64,000 nt of DNA from Algoriphagus sp. Y33 (GCF_014838715.1 NZ_CP061947.1:4888001-4952000); one strand, 5' to 3'. Numbered from the stretch's first letter, positions 43,343 to 52,758 are shown. Translations and numbers: made by a program. Notes: generated from the sequence alone by a model not told the origin.

Positions 43343-44272
43343 TTATTTCCAATTTACCATCTTATACTGTTCCTCTTTCTGGAAGCGATCAGGGATAGAA
43401 AGCAAGATTGATTTTCTGATTGCCTGGATAAGCACGTTTTTGGTGAAGTTTTTGGTCACCGCCAAACTGATTTCACGAACGGGTTCGGGCGTATCAAATC
43501 TCCTTAGCAGTCTGTTATCTTTTTTGTCCAACAGGGCCATTTCGGGCACTAGTGTATAACCCACCCCTTTGTCCACCAACCGCATGAGTGATTCTATGGA
43601 ACCACTCTGAAACTCAAAACCAAAGTTGTTTTTGGAGACTTTGCTGTCGCAAATCGAAAGTATCTGATCACGAAAGCAGTGCCCTTCATCCAGAACCAAA
43701 ATCTGATTGGGATCCAACATGGCAGGAATGAAATGCTTCCTTTTTAAAAATGGATGCGCTTCGGGAAGATATAGGAGAAAAGGCTCGTAGAAAAGCGGGA
43801 TTTCCCGGATGGTTTTCTCTTCCAAAGGAGTAGCAAGCAATCCTACGTCCAAGGTTCCCCGTTGCAATTCTTGAATGATCTCAGCAGTCTGCATTTCACG
43901 GATTTTCAATTTAGTCTGTGGATTTGCCTTGACAAAAGCAGGCAAAAACAAGGGAAGCAAGTAAGGGGAAATGGTCGGAATAACCCCCAGTGTAAATTCC
44001 CCTTCCAAGGATTCCTTCTCTGTAAGGACAAACTCCCTTAATTCAGATACTTCTTTAAGAATTTTTCTAGCCTTCATTAGAATTAAATTACCTGCAATTG
44101 TCGGCTGAAGCGGCTTCGTGTCACGGTCAAAAATTTTGACTCCGATCTCTTCTTCCAACTTTTTCACCTGCGTAGTCAGGTTTGGCTGGGACACATTGCA
44201 GCTATCAGCCGCAGTAACGAAATGCCTATGATTATCCAAGGCAACGATATACTCAAGTTGGGTCAGCGTCAT
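43343..44272 (-). CDS. oxyR: Hydrogen-peroxide-sensing LysR regulator OxyR
   Basis: A 309-aa LysR regulator with an N-terminal winged HTH (MTLTQLEYIVALDNHRHF, SQPNLTTQVKKLE) and a LysR substrate domain. The redox pair C199 and C208, in DEGHCFRDQILSIC, has the same spacing and numbering as E. coli OxyR, in which these cysteines form the H2O2-activated disulfide. It is divergent from ahpC, with about 100 bases between the starts. The ATG at 44272 is chosen over the longer frame to 44347. Confidence 0.93.
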   Translation of the reverse strand: MTLTQLEYIVALDNHRHFVTAADSCNVSQPNLTTQVKKLEEEIGVKIFDRDTKPLQPTIAGNLILMKARKILKEVSELREFVLTEKESLEGEFTLGVIPTISPYLLPLFLPAFVKANPQTKLKIREMQTAEIIQELQRGTLDVGLLATPLEEKTIREIPLFYEPFLLYLPEAHPFLKRKHFIPAMLDPNQILVLDEGHCFRDQILSICDSKVSKNNFGFEFQSGSIESLMRLVDKGVGYTLVPEMALLDKKDNRLLRRFDTPEPVREISLAVTKNFTKNVLIQAIRKSILLSIPDRFQKEEQYKMVNWK

Positions 44273-44373
44273 ATAACCTAAAGTTATGAATAGATAACAA
44301 TTATTAATTTGATTTATGTGATAATGTAAAACAACTTTGTGCAACAAATTTGAAAACTAAAACTTACAATATT

Positions 44374-44931
44374 ATGAACAGCAGAATGCTTGGCTTGGGT
44401 GCAGAATTCCCGGCTTTCGAAAAAACAGCAGTAGTATCCAGAGAAAAAGGACAAGAATTCAAGACAATCAGCAACGATATCCATACTGCCGATGGCAAAT
44501 GGATGGTAATGTTCTGGTGGCCAAAGGATTTTACTTTTGTATGCCCGACGGAGATCGCTGAATTCAACAAAAACGCAGGTGAATTTGCAGACAGAGATGC
44601 AGTTTTGGTAGGAGCTTCTACCGATTCAGAATTTGTTCACTTAGCTTGGAGAAACAACCACGAAGATCTTCGTGACCTCAAATTCCCTATGCTTGCTGAT
44701 ACTTCTAAGTCTCTAGCTGAAGAACTTGGTATTCTCGAAGCAAATGAGAAAATCGCTTACAGAGCTACCTTCATCATCGATCCTCAGGGAATCGTTCGTT
44801 GGGTATCCGCTTACGATCTTTCTGTAGGAAGAAATGTAGAGGAAGTATTGAGAGTGCTTGATGCGCTTCAGACTGACGAGCTTTGCCCTTGCAACTGGGA
44901 AAAAGGAGAAGCAACCTTGAACTTGAACTAA
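44374..44931 (+). CDS. ahpC: Peroxiredoxin AhpC
   Basis: Reduces H2O2 and organic peroxides. The 185-aa protein has peroxidatic C57 in TFVCPTE and C-terminal cysteines C171 and C173 in DELCPCNWEKGEATL, close to the ending of mycobacterial AhpC, which is recycled by AhpD instead of AhpF. An AhpD-like gene follows, after 288 bases of repeat DNA. The ATG at 44374 is preferred to an in-frame TTG at 44350. It is divergent from oxyR, which probably regulates it. Confidence 0.95.
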   Translation: MNSRMLGLGAEFPAFEKTAVVSREKGQEFKTISNDIHTADGKWMVMFWWPKDFTFVCPTEIAEFNKNAGEFADRDAVLVGASTDSEFVHLAWRNNHEDLRDLKFPMLADTSKSLAEELGILEANEKIAYRATFIIDPQGIVRWVSAYDLSVGRNVEEVLRVLDALQTDELCPCNWEKGEATLNLN

Positions 44932-44946
44932 TTCAGATCTAAAATC

Positions 44947-45168
44947 TTTTAACCCCGAATTTTGCATTAGGTTTCGTTAGAGCCTGTCCCGATTAAAATC
45001 GGGACAGGCTCTAATTGCAAGAAAATCAGACTGTTTGAAGACTGAGTCATAGCATCGCTCTGGTAAAGTCGAAAACAGTAACCTCCTGGCTGATTTTGAA
45101 GCAATTAAAGACAGTAATAACTTGTGCGCCGTGGCGTAGAATTGCTAATGCATATTTCGGGTTCAAGC
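44947..45168 (+). repeat. MITE-like dispersed element, copy 2
   Basis: A 222-base element matching 6301-6500 in reverse. The ends are imperfect inverted repeats: ttttaaccccgaattttgca at the left, and the reverse complement of the right end, gcttgaacccgaaatatgca. Inside it has an extra 14-bp-arm hairpin (gagcctgtcccgat-taaa-atcgggacaggctc, 44980-45011) that copy 1 lacks. It splits ahpC from its AhpD-like partner. Confidence 0.8.
44980..45011 (+). terminator. Perfect hairpin after ahpC
   Basis: 14-bp perfect arms with a 4-base loop (taaa), about 50 bases after the ahpC stop. There is no clear T-run after it, so it is either a weak terminator, an mRNA stabiliser or simply part of the repeat. 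Confidence 0.5.
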
Positions 45169-45219
45169 AAAGGAGGTCAAAAGGTCTCCTTTGCTCGTTT
45201 CAAACCTAAATCTATCTCC

Positions 45220-45810
45220 ATGGAAGTATTAAATATTAATCAATCAGTCGCCGAACTTTTGGAAGTAGTCGGGCTGACTGAAGAATTTACCAATGAATCT
45301 TTAAGAAATCTGGGTGATGCTGATTCCAGATATGTGAAAGATTTGAAACTCAATTTCAAGACTGTCCTCAAAGGCGAAAAGCTGAACCAAAAGGAAGTTG
45401 CCTTGATGGGATTGGCGCTTGCGGCAAATGCAGCCAATAATCCACTTCAGAAATTTTTCAGAAAGCTGGCTGAGGATAATGAAGCTACTATAGCCGAGAT
45501 CGGGGAAGCTGTAGCTTGTGCTTCCTTGCTCAGCAGCAATAATGTATTGTATAGATTCCGCCACTTCGTGGAAAAGGAAAAGTACGGACAGATCCCTGCC
45601 AGACTTCGCATGAACATCATGATGAATCCTGTGCTGGGTAAAGAATTCTTCGAATTGATTTCTACGGCAGTTTCAGCTGTAAACGGCTGTCAAATGTGCG
45701 TGGCTTCACACGAAAATCACCTGATCGAATTGGGCACAAGCGAAGAAAGAATCTTTGAATCCATCCGTATGGCTTCTGTCATTACGAGTTTGGTGAAAGT
45801 AATCTATTAA
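45220..45810 (+). CDS. AhpD-like alkylhydroperoxidase (carboxymuconolactone decarboxylase family)
   Basis: A 196-aa helical protein with the AhpD active site NGCQMCVASHE: C157-x2-C160 and H164, and conserved upstream Glu in the helix before. AhpD reduces AhpC-type peroxiredoxins with lipoyl or thioredoxin donors. The frame is open to 45124, but that part lies in the MITE-like repeat; ATG 45220 (MEVLNINQSVAEL) is taken as start. It probably forms a functional pair with the ahpC upstream. Confidence 0.9.
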   Translation: MEVLNINQSVAELLEVVGLTEEFTNESLRNLGDADSRYVKDLKLNFKTVLKGEKLNQKEVALMGLALAANAANNPLQKFFRKLAEDNEATIAEIGEAVACASLLSSNNVLYRFRHFVEKEKYGQIPARLRMNIMMNPVLGKEFFELISTAVSAVNGCQMCVASHENHLIELGTSEERIFESIRMASVITSLVKVIY

Positions 45811-45835
45811 GAAAACAATAGTCAGGTATAAATGC

Positions 45836-45870
45836 AAAACCTCCTGAGAGATCGGGAGGTTTTATTTTAA
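45836..45870 (+). terminator. Terminator of the AhpD-like gene
   Basis: aaaacctcc (45836-45844) pairs with ggaggtttt (45855-45863) around a 10-base loop, then a T-rich tract. It starts 26 bases after the stop. Confidence 0.85.
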
Positions 45871-46100
45871 CCGCTGAGTGCACAGAGGGCGCAATTGATT
45901 TATTCTATCCTTCAGGCAGTTGTTCTGCTTCTCCGGAAGCCGGACTTGAGTACATACTTAATATACAAAAGTCAACTGTTGCCGCCTCGGTCTGTGTCTC
46001 CACAGACCGAAAACCGGGCGAGGCAGTTTGTGGACACGCAAACCACAGCTAAGGATTAGCGGCTTTTGTGCTACTGAATACTGTGACTGATCCCTGCCAA
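45871..46100. other. Repeat-rich gap between the AhpD-like gene and gnd
   Basis: Contains fragments of the CTGTGCNCTCAGCGG family (45873-45895) and gcttctccggaagccgga (about 45920), and an inverted repeat around tcggtctgtgtctccacagaccga (arms tcggtctgtg / cacagaccga). No gene is seen. Confidence 0.55.
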
Positions 46101-47516
46101 CTATTCTTTCCCCCATTCCGTATGAAAAATCCCTTCCCTATCAGTTCGCTCGTAGGTATGTGAACCGAAGTGATCCCGCTGTGCCTGGATCAGGTTAAGA
46201 GGAAGTTTACTTGAAGTGTACGCATCAAAGTAACTCAAAGCACTAGATAAGCCAGGGACGGGAATTCCACTTTTTGCAGCAAAAGCCACTACCTCACGAA
46301 CGGCAGGCAATGTTCCTTGAACCTTAGGAACAAATGAAGGAGAAAGCAGCAAATTCGGAATAGAATTATCCGCTGTATAAGCCTCGGCAATATCTGCCAA
46401 CAATCCCGCACGGATGATACATCCGGCTCTCCAGATTTTTGCGATAGTAGCCATATCAAGTTCGTAGCCATAATCTTTGGAAGCATACATCAACTGGTGC
46501 AACCCTTGGGCATAGGCAATAATAAACGAGAAATACAAAGCTTGCTCTGCCTGAGCGATCAACTCCTCTTTTGCTATAGAAGCTACTTCCGGTCTATCGT
46601 ATAATTCGTCGGCCTGAACCCGCTCATCTTTCAGCGCAGAAATTTCCCGCATACTTACCGCCATATCTATGGTAGGAACAGGAATTCCCAAATCCATCGC
46701 ATTCTGGGATGTCCATTTTCCCGTTCCTTTTTGCTTGGCTTTGTCCAAGATCATATCCACCAGATCGGCTGAAGTCAATTCGTCTTTTTGGGTAAAAATT
46801 TCGGCAGTGATTTCCACCAGAAAAGATTGTAGACGCCCTTTGTTCCAAGAATCATAAATCTGATGAAGTTCATCGTTTGACAAGTCACAGGATTTTTCCA
46901 GCAAATCATAAATCTCTGAAGTCAGCTGCATCATTGCGTATTCTATGCCGTTATGCACCATCTTCACATAGTTTCCAGCCGATTTTGGCCCCAAATAAGC
47001 GACGCAAGGCTCTCCATTGTATTTAGCAGAAACTGCTTCAAAAATTGGCTTCACATAAGCATAAGCCTCTTTATCTCCACCCGGCATGATGCTCGGGCCT
47101 TTTCTTGCGCCTTCTGCTCCGCCTGATACACCGGAACCAAAGAAGTGGATGCCTTTTTCTTTCAAATAAGCTTCCCGTCTATCCGTGTCCGTAAAAAACG
47201 AATTTCCTCCATCAATGATGATATCACCTTTGTCTAGCAGTGGTAAAAGACTCTCAATCGCCTGATCAACAATTTTCCCTGCGGGTACGAGCAGCATGAT
47301 TTTTCTTGGAGAAGCCAGAGACTTCACAAAAGTTTCGATATCTGTAGAAGCGCTCACCTTCTCCAGATCACCGCCCTCTTCTTTCAGTGCATCAACTTTA
47401 TCCTGATCAAGATCATAGCCGAAAGCCTTGAAATTATTGTCGGCAACATTCAAAATAAAATTTCGCCCCATTACTCCAAGGCCTACTAAACCAAAATCAT
47501 AATTCGTGTACTCCAT
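46101..47516 (-). CDS. gnd: 6-phosphogluconate dehydrogenase (decarboxylating)
   Basis: Converts 6-phosphogluconate to ribulose 5-phosphate with NADP. The 471-aa protein has the nucleotide site GLVGLGVMGRN, the catalytic Lys motif GNYVKMVHNGIEYAMMQL and the C-terminal tail that closes the partner active site (AQRDHFGSHTYERTDREG). Full length. It is divergent from zwf-pgl, which encodes the two preceding steps. Confidence 0.97.
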   Translation of the reverse strand: MEYTNYDFGLVGLGVMGRNFILNVADNNFKAFGYDLDQDKVDALKEEGGDLEKVSASTDIETFVKSLASPRKIMLLVPAGKIVDQAIESLLPLLDKGDIIIDGGNSFFTDTDRREAYLKEKGIHFFGSGVSGGAEGARKGPSIMPGGDKEAYAYVKPIFEAVSAKYNGEPCVAYLGPKSAGNYVKMVHNGIEYAMMQLTSEIYDLLEKSCDLSNDELHQIYDSWNKGRLQSFLVEITAEIFTQKDELTSADLVDMILDKAKQKGTGKWTSQNAMDLGIPVPTIDMAVSMREISALKDERVQADELYDRPEVASIAKEELIAQAEQALYFSFIIAYAQGLHQLMYASKDYGYELDMATIAKIWRAGCIIRAGLLADIAEAYTADNSIPNLLLSPSFVPKVQGTLPAVREVVAFAAKSGIPVPGLSSALSYFDAYTSSKLPLNLIQAQRDHFGSHTYERTDREGIFHTEWGKE

Positions 47517-47627
47517 TGTATCGTGTTGTTATTTTCAAATTTTCCTCTAAGCTTTCACGCTGGCAAGGTTAGAAATAAATATGGATTATTTTTGCATCAT
47601 TTACATCCAAAATTAATGGATTGCAGG

Positions 47628-47656
47628 TTGGCTTTCTAGTAAGATTGATAAATTTG
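47628..47656 (+). promoter_or_regulatory. Probable zwf promoter
   Basis: TAAATTTG at 47649-47656 matches TAnnTTTG, with TTG at 47628-47630 giving an 18-base spacer. It lies 55 bases before the zwf ATG. Confidence 0.5.
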
Positions 47657-47710
47657 TGAACACCCGAAGACGGGTATTGGTACAAATAATATAAAAATAC
47701 GCCCATACTG

Positions 47711-49237
47711 ATGAAGAAAACACAAAATCAGATGCTAATAATTTTCGGTGCATCAGGTGATTTAACTGCACGTAAACTGGTTCCTGCACTCTACAACTTG
47801 TACAAAGGCAAGCATCTTCCCGAAAATTTTGTGGTTTTGGGAGCTAGTCGAAGCGCATTGACGGATGAGGAATTTCGTCTGAAGGTGGTTCAGGAGAGCG
47901 AATTTTTGAAGGACAAAATTGGCAAAGAGGATAAGAAATTTATCTCCAATTTTTCCGACAAAATGTTTTATGAGGACTTAGGAGACAACTACGACAGCAA
48001 ATACGATGGGCTGGCGAAGAGAATCCACAAGTTAAATGAAGCGATGAGCTGTGAAGAAAATTACATTTTCTACCTGTCCACTCCTCCAAACCTATATGAG
48101 CCTATCGCCAAAAATCTGTGTGAAGCAGGACTTACAAAAGAAGAAAAGGGCTGGAAACGAATCATTGTGGAAAAGCCTTTTGGATACAGTCTAGCTACTG
48201 CCAAAGAGCTGAATGAAGGGTTGCACAAGTATTTCAACGAACCTCAGGTTTATAGAATCGATCACTACCTGGGTAAAGAAACAGTCCAAAATTTACTTGT
48301 AACACGTTTTTCCAATTCGATTTTCGAACCAACCTGGAATCGTCGATACATCCATCATGTGGAAATCACCAATGCCGAGACAGTAGGCGTGGAAAAGCGA
48401 GGCGGTTATTATGATAAATCGGGTGCGCTTCGGGATATGTTCCAAAGCCATCTGCTTCAGGTAGTATCCCTTATTGTGATGGAACCGCCGATTAATTCCA
48501 GCGCGGAAGAAATTCGTGATGAAAAAGTCAAAGCTTTAAAATCACTTCGAATCATGAAGGACAATGAAGAGTTGGCAAAACACACCATGAAAGGTCAATA
48601 CGTAGCGTCCACCATAAACGGCAAAAAAGTAAAGGGATATCGGGAGGAAGAAGGTGTAGATCCGGATTCTAAAACCGAGACCTATGCAGCAGTGAAATTT
48701 TTCGTGGACAACTGGCGATGGAAGGACGTGCCTTTCTACGTCCGTACAGCCAAATACATGCCTACCAAAGTAACTGAAGTGGTGATTCACTTTAAGTCCC
48801 CGGCGCATGAGGTTTTCAAAAGTCAGGATGTGTATAAAAAGGACAACAAACTAATTATCCGTATCCAACCGGACGAAGGCATCTTGATCAAATTCGGCGT
48901 GAAGGTCCCAGGCTTAGGATTTAATGTAGAGCAGGCGAATTTAGACTTCTACTATTCCGATCTAGACTCCGCGGAGATTATGGAAGCCTACGAAAGGTTA
49001 CTATTGGATGCGATGCAGGGCGATGCTACACTTTATGCAAGAGCTGATGAAGTGGAAGCCGCATGGAAGTTTGTGGATCCCATCTTGAAATATTGGGAAA
49101 ATGAGGATGTTCCGACTTATGGTTATGCTGCAGGAACGTGGGGGCCAAGAAATTCAGACGAGATGTTTGATGGGCATTTTGGTTGGAGAAATCCCGGAAA
49201 TCGCCTGACGGACGAAACAGGATTCTGCATTCTATAA
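47711..49237 (+). CDS. zwf: Glucose-6-phosphate 1-dehydrogenase
   Basis: First enzyme of the oxidative pentose phosphate pathway. The 508-aa protein has the coenzyme motif GASGDLT (13-19), the active-site stretch RIDHYLGKE and the substrate region EKPFGYSLATAKELN. Length is normal. It is followed by pgl on the same strand after 180 bases of repeat-type DNA (cacggagatcacagagg). Confidence 0.97.
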   Translation: MKKTQNQMLIIFGASGDLTARKLVPALYNLYKGKHLPENFVVLGASRSALTDEEFRLKVVQESEFLKDKIGKEDKKFISNFSDKMFYEDLGDNYDSKYDGLAKRIHKLNEAMSCEENYIFYLSTPPNLYEPIAKNLCEAGLTKEEKGWKRIIVEKPFGYSLATAKELNEGLHKYFNEPQVYRIDHYLGKETVQNLLVTRFSNSIFEPTWNRRYIHHVEITNAETVGVEKRGGYYDKSGALRDMFQSHLLQVVSLIVMEPPINSSAEEIRDEKVKALKSLRIMKDNEELAKHTMKGQYVASTINGKKVKGYREEEGVDPDSKTETYAAVKFFVDNWRWKDVPFYVRTAKYMPTKVTEVVIHFKSPAHEVFKSQDVYKKDNKLIIRIQPDEGILIKFGVKVPGLGFNVEQANLDFYYSDLDSAEIMEAYERLLLDAMQGDATLYARADEVEAAWKFVDPILKYWENEDVPTYGYAAGTWGPRNSDEMFDGHFGWRNPGNRLTDETGFCIL

Positions 49238-49417
49238 AAAATCAATCACGGAGATCACAGAGGTTTACGCAGAGAACACTGATTCATGTATCCTTTCGCT
49301 AAAAATCCTAGACAGATGGCCAGGTAGTCAAGTTAAACTCTCGCTAGGAGCGAAATACCACTTCAACCCAAATCCGGAAGTCTTATCTATTAATAGTTAG
49401 ATAATTTCACAAAGCAT

Positions 49418-50131
49418 ATGACACTAAAGATATACGACACCAAAGAGCAGGTTGCCAAAGAGTTTTCCGAATACTTCAAAAAGCTGGCAGAAACTGATCG
49501 CACAATCCACGTAGCACTTTCAGGTGGAAGTACGCCAAAGATTATTTTCGATTATTTGGCCGCTCATTTCGGAAATGAAATAAACTGGTCAAGAATCAAA
49601 TTCTACTGGGGTGATGAACGCTGTGTGGCTCCTACGGATGCTGAAAGCAACTACAAGATGACCGCGGATCATTTGCTCTCGAAGATTGACATACCTTCGT
49701 TCAACATCTTTCGGGTTTTGGGAGAGAATGATCCAGCCGGAGAAGCTGAACGCTACAGCCAAATATTGGATACAGAACTCCCAAAAATTAATGACATTCC
49801 TCAGTTTGATCTCGTAATGCTCGGAATGGGCGATGATGGTCATACAGTATCTATTTTTCCTGATTCTATTTCACTTTGGGATGCCAAAGAAAATTGTGTG
49901 GTAGCAACTCATCCGGATTCCGGTCAGAAGCGTGTAACAATCACCGGAAAAATTGTCAATAATGCCAAGTCCATTGCCTTCTTGGTAACCGGATCCGGAA
50001 AAGCCGAAAAAGTGCAGGAAATCATCAAGAAAGAAAAAGATTTTGCATCATATCCTGCGAATCTGGTTCAGCCACTTCACGGTGAATTGATCTGGTTTAT
50101 GGATCATGATGCTGCCAAAGGGATTGCATAG
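49418..50131 (+). CDS. pgl: 6-phosphogluconolactonase
   Basis: Hydrolyses 6-phosphogluconolactone. The 237-aa protein has the DevB/SOL-type motifs: LSGGSTPK at the start, FYWGDERCVAPTDAESNYKM and GMGDDGHTVSIFP with the catalytic His. It belongs to the glucosamine-6-phosphate-isomerase-like fold and lies immediately after zwf, confirming the assignment. Confidence 0.95.
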   Translation: MTLKIYDTKEQVAKEFSEYFKKLAETDRTIHVALSGGSTPKIIFDYLAAHFGNEINWSRIKFYWGDERCVAPTDAESNYKMTADHLLSKIDIPSFNIFRVLGENDPAGEAERYSQILDTELPKINDIPQFDLVMLGMGDDGHTVSIFPDSISLWDAKENCVVATHPDSGQKRVTITGKIVNNAKSIAFLVTGSGKAEKVQEIIKKEKDFASYPANLVQPLHGELIWFMDHDAAKGIA

Positions 50132-50500
50132 TTCTGATTGAAAATTCTAAGAGGCAAGTATACTATCTGATCCCGGCAGATTTGTCTGCTGAAAAGCCTA
50201 GAAAGACACACTGCTACATACCCCAAGCAATGTAAGTCTGTAGGAGAGTACTTTTATGCCTGAACAAAACAGGAGGGGTCAACAGGATACCTTTCATTTT
50301 TAGGACAACGGTCTTCACCGTTAAGTTTTAAGTTTCAGTATATCAGCATTCCATTCTTTGGGGATATTTAAGAATTAGTCGAAGAGCCGATTACTAAAAA
50401 CGGCCAAGGAAGGACTTGTAATCAAGTAACCCCATACGTATTTCCATTCCATTCCGAAGATTCTTAACTTAAAAGCTTAACAACCAACTCTGATAACACC
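50132..50500. other. Intergenic region pgl-aldolase, unassigned
   Basis: A 369-base gap. Short inverted repeats occur (for example ggcagatttgtctgctg near 50176), and the DNA is of mixed composition without ORFs, tRNA or repeat family seen elsewhere. The aldolase promoter must lie near its 3' end, but no TAnnTTTG match was found. Confidence 0.4.
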
Positions 50501-51391
50501 ATGGAAAAATTTGAAAAACAAATCAGGCGGGTAGCCGAAGGTAAGGGATTCATCGCAGCCTTGGATCAAAGTGGAGGTAGCACTCCCCAAGCACTTTTAG
50601 GCTATGGCATTCAGGAGGAAGATTATTCCGGAGAAGAAGTGATGTACCGCCTGATGCATGAAATGAGGGTGCGGGTTATGACCGATCCCGCCTTTAGCGG
50701 AGAGAAAATATTGGGAGTCATACTATTTGAAAAAACAATGAATGGTTTTGTGGGGGATATTCCTGTACCTGAATTTCTTTGGCAGAAAAACATCGTGCCT
50801 TTTCTGAAAATCGATAAAGGATTGCAACAAATAGAAAAAGGTGTCAAACTGATGAAGGAGATCCCAAATCTCTCCGTGAGGCTAAACGAAGCAAAAGGCA
50901 AAGGGATTTTTGGCACAAAAATGCGCTCAGTAATCTATGCGAACGACGAATCAGGCATCATCGAGATCGTAAAACAGCAGTTTGAAGTAGGAAAGGTTAT
51001 TCTGGAACATGGACTGATTCCAATTCTGGAGCCGGAAGTGGACATTCAGTCTGACGAGAAGAGGGTCATTGAATCCTTGCTGAGGGAGGCAATTTTGGCT
51101 GAACTGGATAAGCTTTCCAACGATCAAAAGATTCTTCTCAAACTAACTATTCCCACAGAAGCAAATTTCTATTCTGAACTCATCCAGCATAAAAATGTAA
51201 TGAGAGTATTTGCCTTATCGGGGGGGTATGATCTGGACAGGGCAGCTAGAACACTTGCCGAGAACCGGGGCATGATAGCCAGTTTTTCACGTGCACTGCT
51301 GGAAGATCTCAAAGTGGACCAAACTTCAGCCCAATTTTCCAAGGTGCTTTCCGCGGCTATTGATGAAATTTATCAAGCCTCCATTACCTAA
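50501..51391 (+). CDS. Class I fructose-bisphosphate aldolase
   Basis: Cleaves fructose 1,6-bisphosphate by a Schiff-base mechanism. The 296-aa protein shows the class I pattern: GFIAALDQSGGSTPQAL, the RLNEAKGKGIFGTKMRSVI stretch, EPEVDI, the Schiff-base Lys in ILLKLTIPTE and the phosphate loop ALSGGYD. Class I bacterial enzymes need no metal. It lies after the pentose phosphate genes and before a GH28 gene. Confidence 0.93.
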   Translation: MEKFEKQIRRVAEGKGFIAALDQSGGSTPQALLGYGIQEEDYSGEEVMYRLMHEMRVRVMTDPAFSGEKILGVILFEKTMNGFVGDIPVPEFLWQKNIVPFLKIDKGLQQIEKGVKLMKEIPNLSVRLNEAKGKGIFGTKMRSVIYANDESGIIEIVKQQFEVGKVILEHGLIPILEPEVDIQSDEKRVIESLLREAILAELDKLSNDQKILLKLTIPTEANFYSELIQHKNVMRVFALSGGYDLDRAARTLAENRGMIASFSRALLEDLKVDQTSAQFSKVLSAAIDEIYQASIT

Positions 51392-51432
51392 ATCTAAAAT
51401 CATACTAATCAATTAAGTCAATTTTGCTTCCA

Positions 51433-52758
51433 ATGAAAAACTCATTATTACTGATTCTATTGCTGTGTGGATTTACATTTACCTCCCTTTCCCAAGACAA
51501 CTCCAAAGACCTTTGGCCTGACGGAACTGAAATTTCGCCTTGGTTTCATGATTATTCAAAAGTGAAACTTGAAGATCTTGGCAAGCCCTATATACTCACG
51601 GATTTTGGAGTGAAGAATGACAGTAGCATTTTACAAACTGAGAAAATTCAGGCGGTGATCGATCTTGCTGCAGAAACAGGCGGAGTAGTGATTGTTCCGA
51701 AAGGGACTTTTTTGAGTGGAGCCTTATTTTTCAAACCGAACACCCATCTTCATATGGCTGAAGACGCAGTTTTAAGAGGTTCTGATGAGATAGCCAATTA
51801 CCCTCTGATTCCTTCCCGTATGGAAGGACAAACCCTGGATTACTATGCCGCTTTGATAAATGCCTATGGGGTTGATGGCTTTACGATTTCCGGAGGTGGG
51901 ACGATCGATGGAAACGGGCTTAAGTTTTGGGAGGCATTTTGGCAGAGAAGAAAGGAAGATCCAAATTGTACAAACCTTGAAGTTTCCCGACCGCGTCTGG
52001 TATTTATTTGGAAAAGCAATGATGTGCAAGTACAGGATGTGAAACTGATCAACGCAGGTTTCTGGAGCAGTCATTATTACCAGTGCAAGAATGTCAAACT
52101 TCTGGATCTGAGGATTACTTCTCCGCACGAACCTGTGAAAGCTCCAAGTACTGATGCGATTGATCTGGATGTGGTATCCAATGTACTGATCAAAGGTTGC
52201 TATCTCTCGGTTAATGACGATGCGATAGCACTAAAAGGGGGAAAAGGGCCTTGGGCGGATGAAGATCCAACTAATGGAGAAAACACCAATATCATCATCG
52301 AAGACAGTGAATTTGGTTTTTGCCACTCGGCTCTAACCAATGGCAGTGAATCCATCCACAACAAAAATGTGATCATGAGGAATATCAAAGTGCAGGATGC
52401 CGTCAGATTGCTCTGGCTGAAGATGAGGCCAGACACTCCTCAGCATTACGAGTACATCACCGTGGAAAACATTCAAGGACAGGCACGTAGTTTTATTTAT
52501 GTAAAGCCTTGGACTCAGTTTTTTGACTTGAAAGGAAAAACTGAAGTTCCACTCTCCTACTCGGATCATATCACGATGAAAAACATTGAGTTGGACTGTG
52601 AAGTCTTTTTTGATGTAGCCATCACGGAGCATGACCGATTGGCAGATTTCAAATTTGAAAACTTGACTATCAGCACCAAAAACCCTGCGTTTGACACTTC
52701 TATCGTCGATGGATTTCAGGTGAAAAATGTGGTGGTTAACGGCAAAAAATTAAAGTAG
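51433..52758 (+). CDS. GH28-family glycoside hydrolase (polygalacturonase-like), secreted
   Basis: A 441-aa protein with a signal peptide (MKNSLLLILLLCGFTFTSLS) and the right-handed beta-helix of GH28 pectinases (TISGGGTIDGNG, VKLINAGFWSSH). Catalytic motif equivalents are STDAID (D241), NDDAIALK (D262, D263), FCHSALTNGSE (H298) in place of GHG, and RLLWLKMR (R325, K330) in place of RIK. The acids and His are kept but the context differs, so an exo-acting or non-pectin uronide substrate is possible. It starts 41 bases after the aldolase; ATG 51433 is preferred over TTG 51424. Confidence 0.85.
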   Translation: MKNSLLLILLLCGFTFTSLSQDNSKDLWPDGTEISPWFHDYSKVKLEDLGKPYILTDFGVKNDSSILQTEKIQAVIDLAAETGGVVIVPKGTFLSGALFFKPNTHLHMAEDAVLRGSDEIANYPLIPSRMEGQTLDYYAALINAYGVDGFTISGGGTIDGNGLKFWEAFWQRRKEDPNCTNLEVSRPRLVFIWKSNDVQVQDVKLINAGFWSSHYYQCKNVKLLDLRITSPHEPVKAPSTDAIDLDVVSNVLIKGCYLSVNDDAIALKGGKGPWADEDPTNGENTNIIIEDSEFGFCHSALTNGSESIHNKNVIMRNIKVQDAVRLLWLKMRPDTPQHYEYITVENIQGQARSFIYVKPWTQFFDLKGKTEVPLSYSDHITMKNIELDCEVFFDVAITEHDRLADFKFENLTISTKNPAFDTSIVDGFQVKNVVVNGKKLK

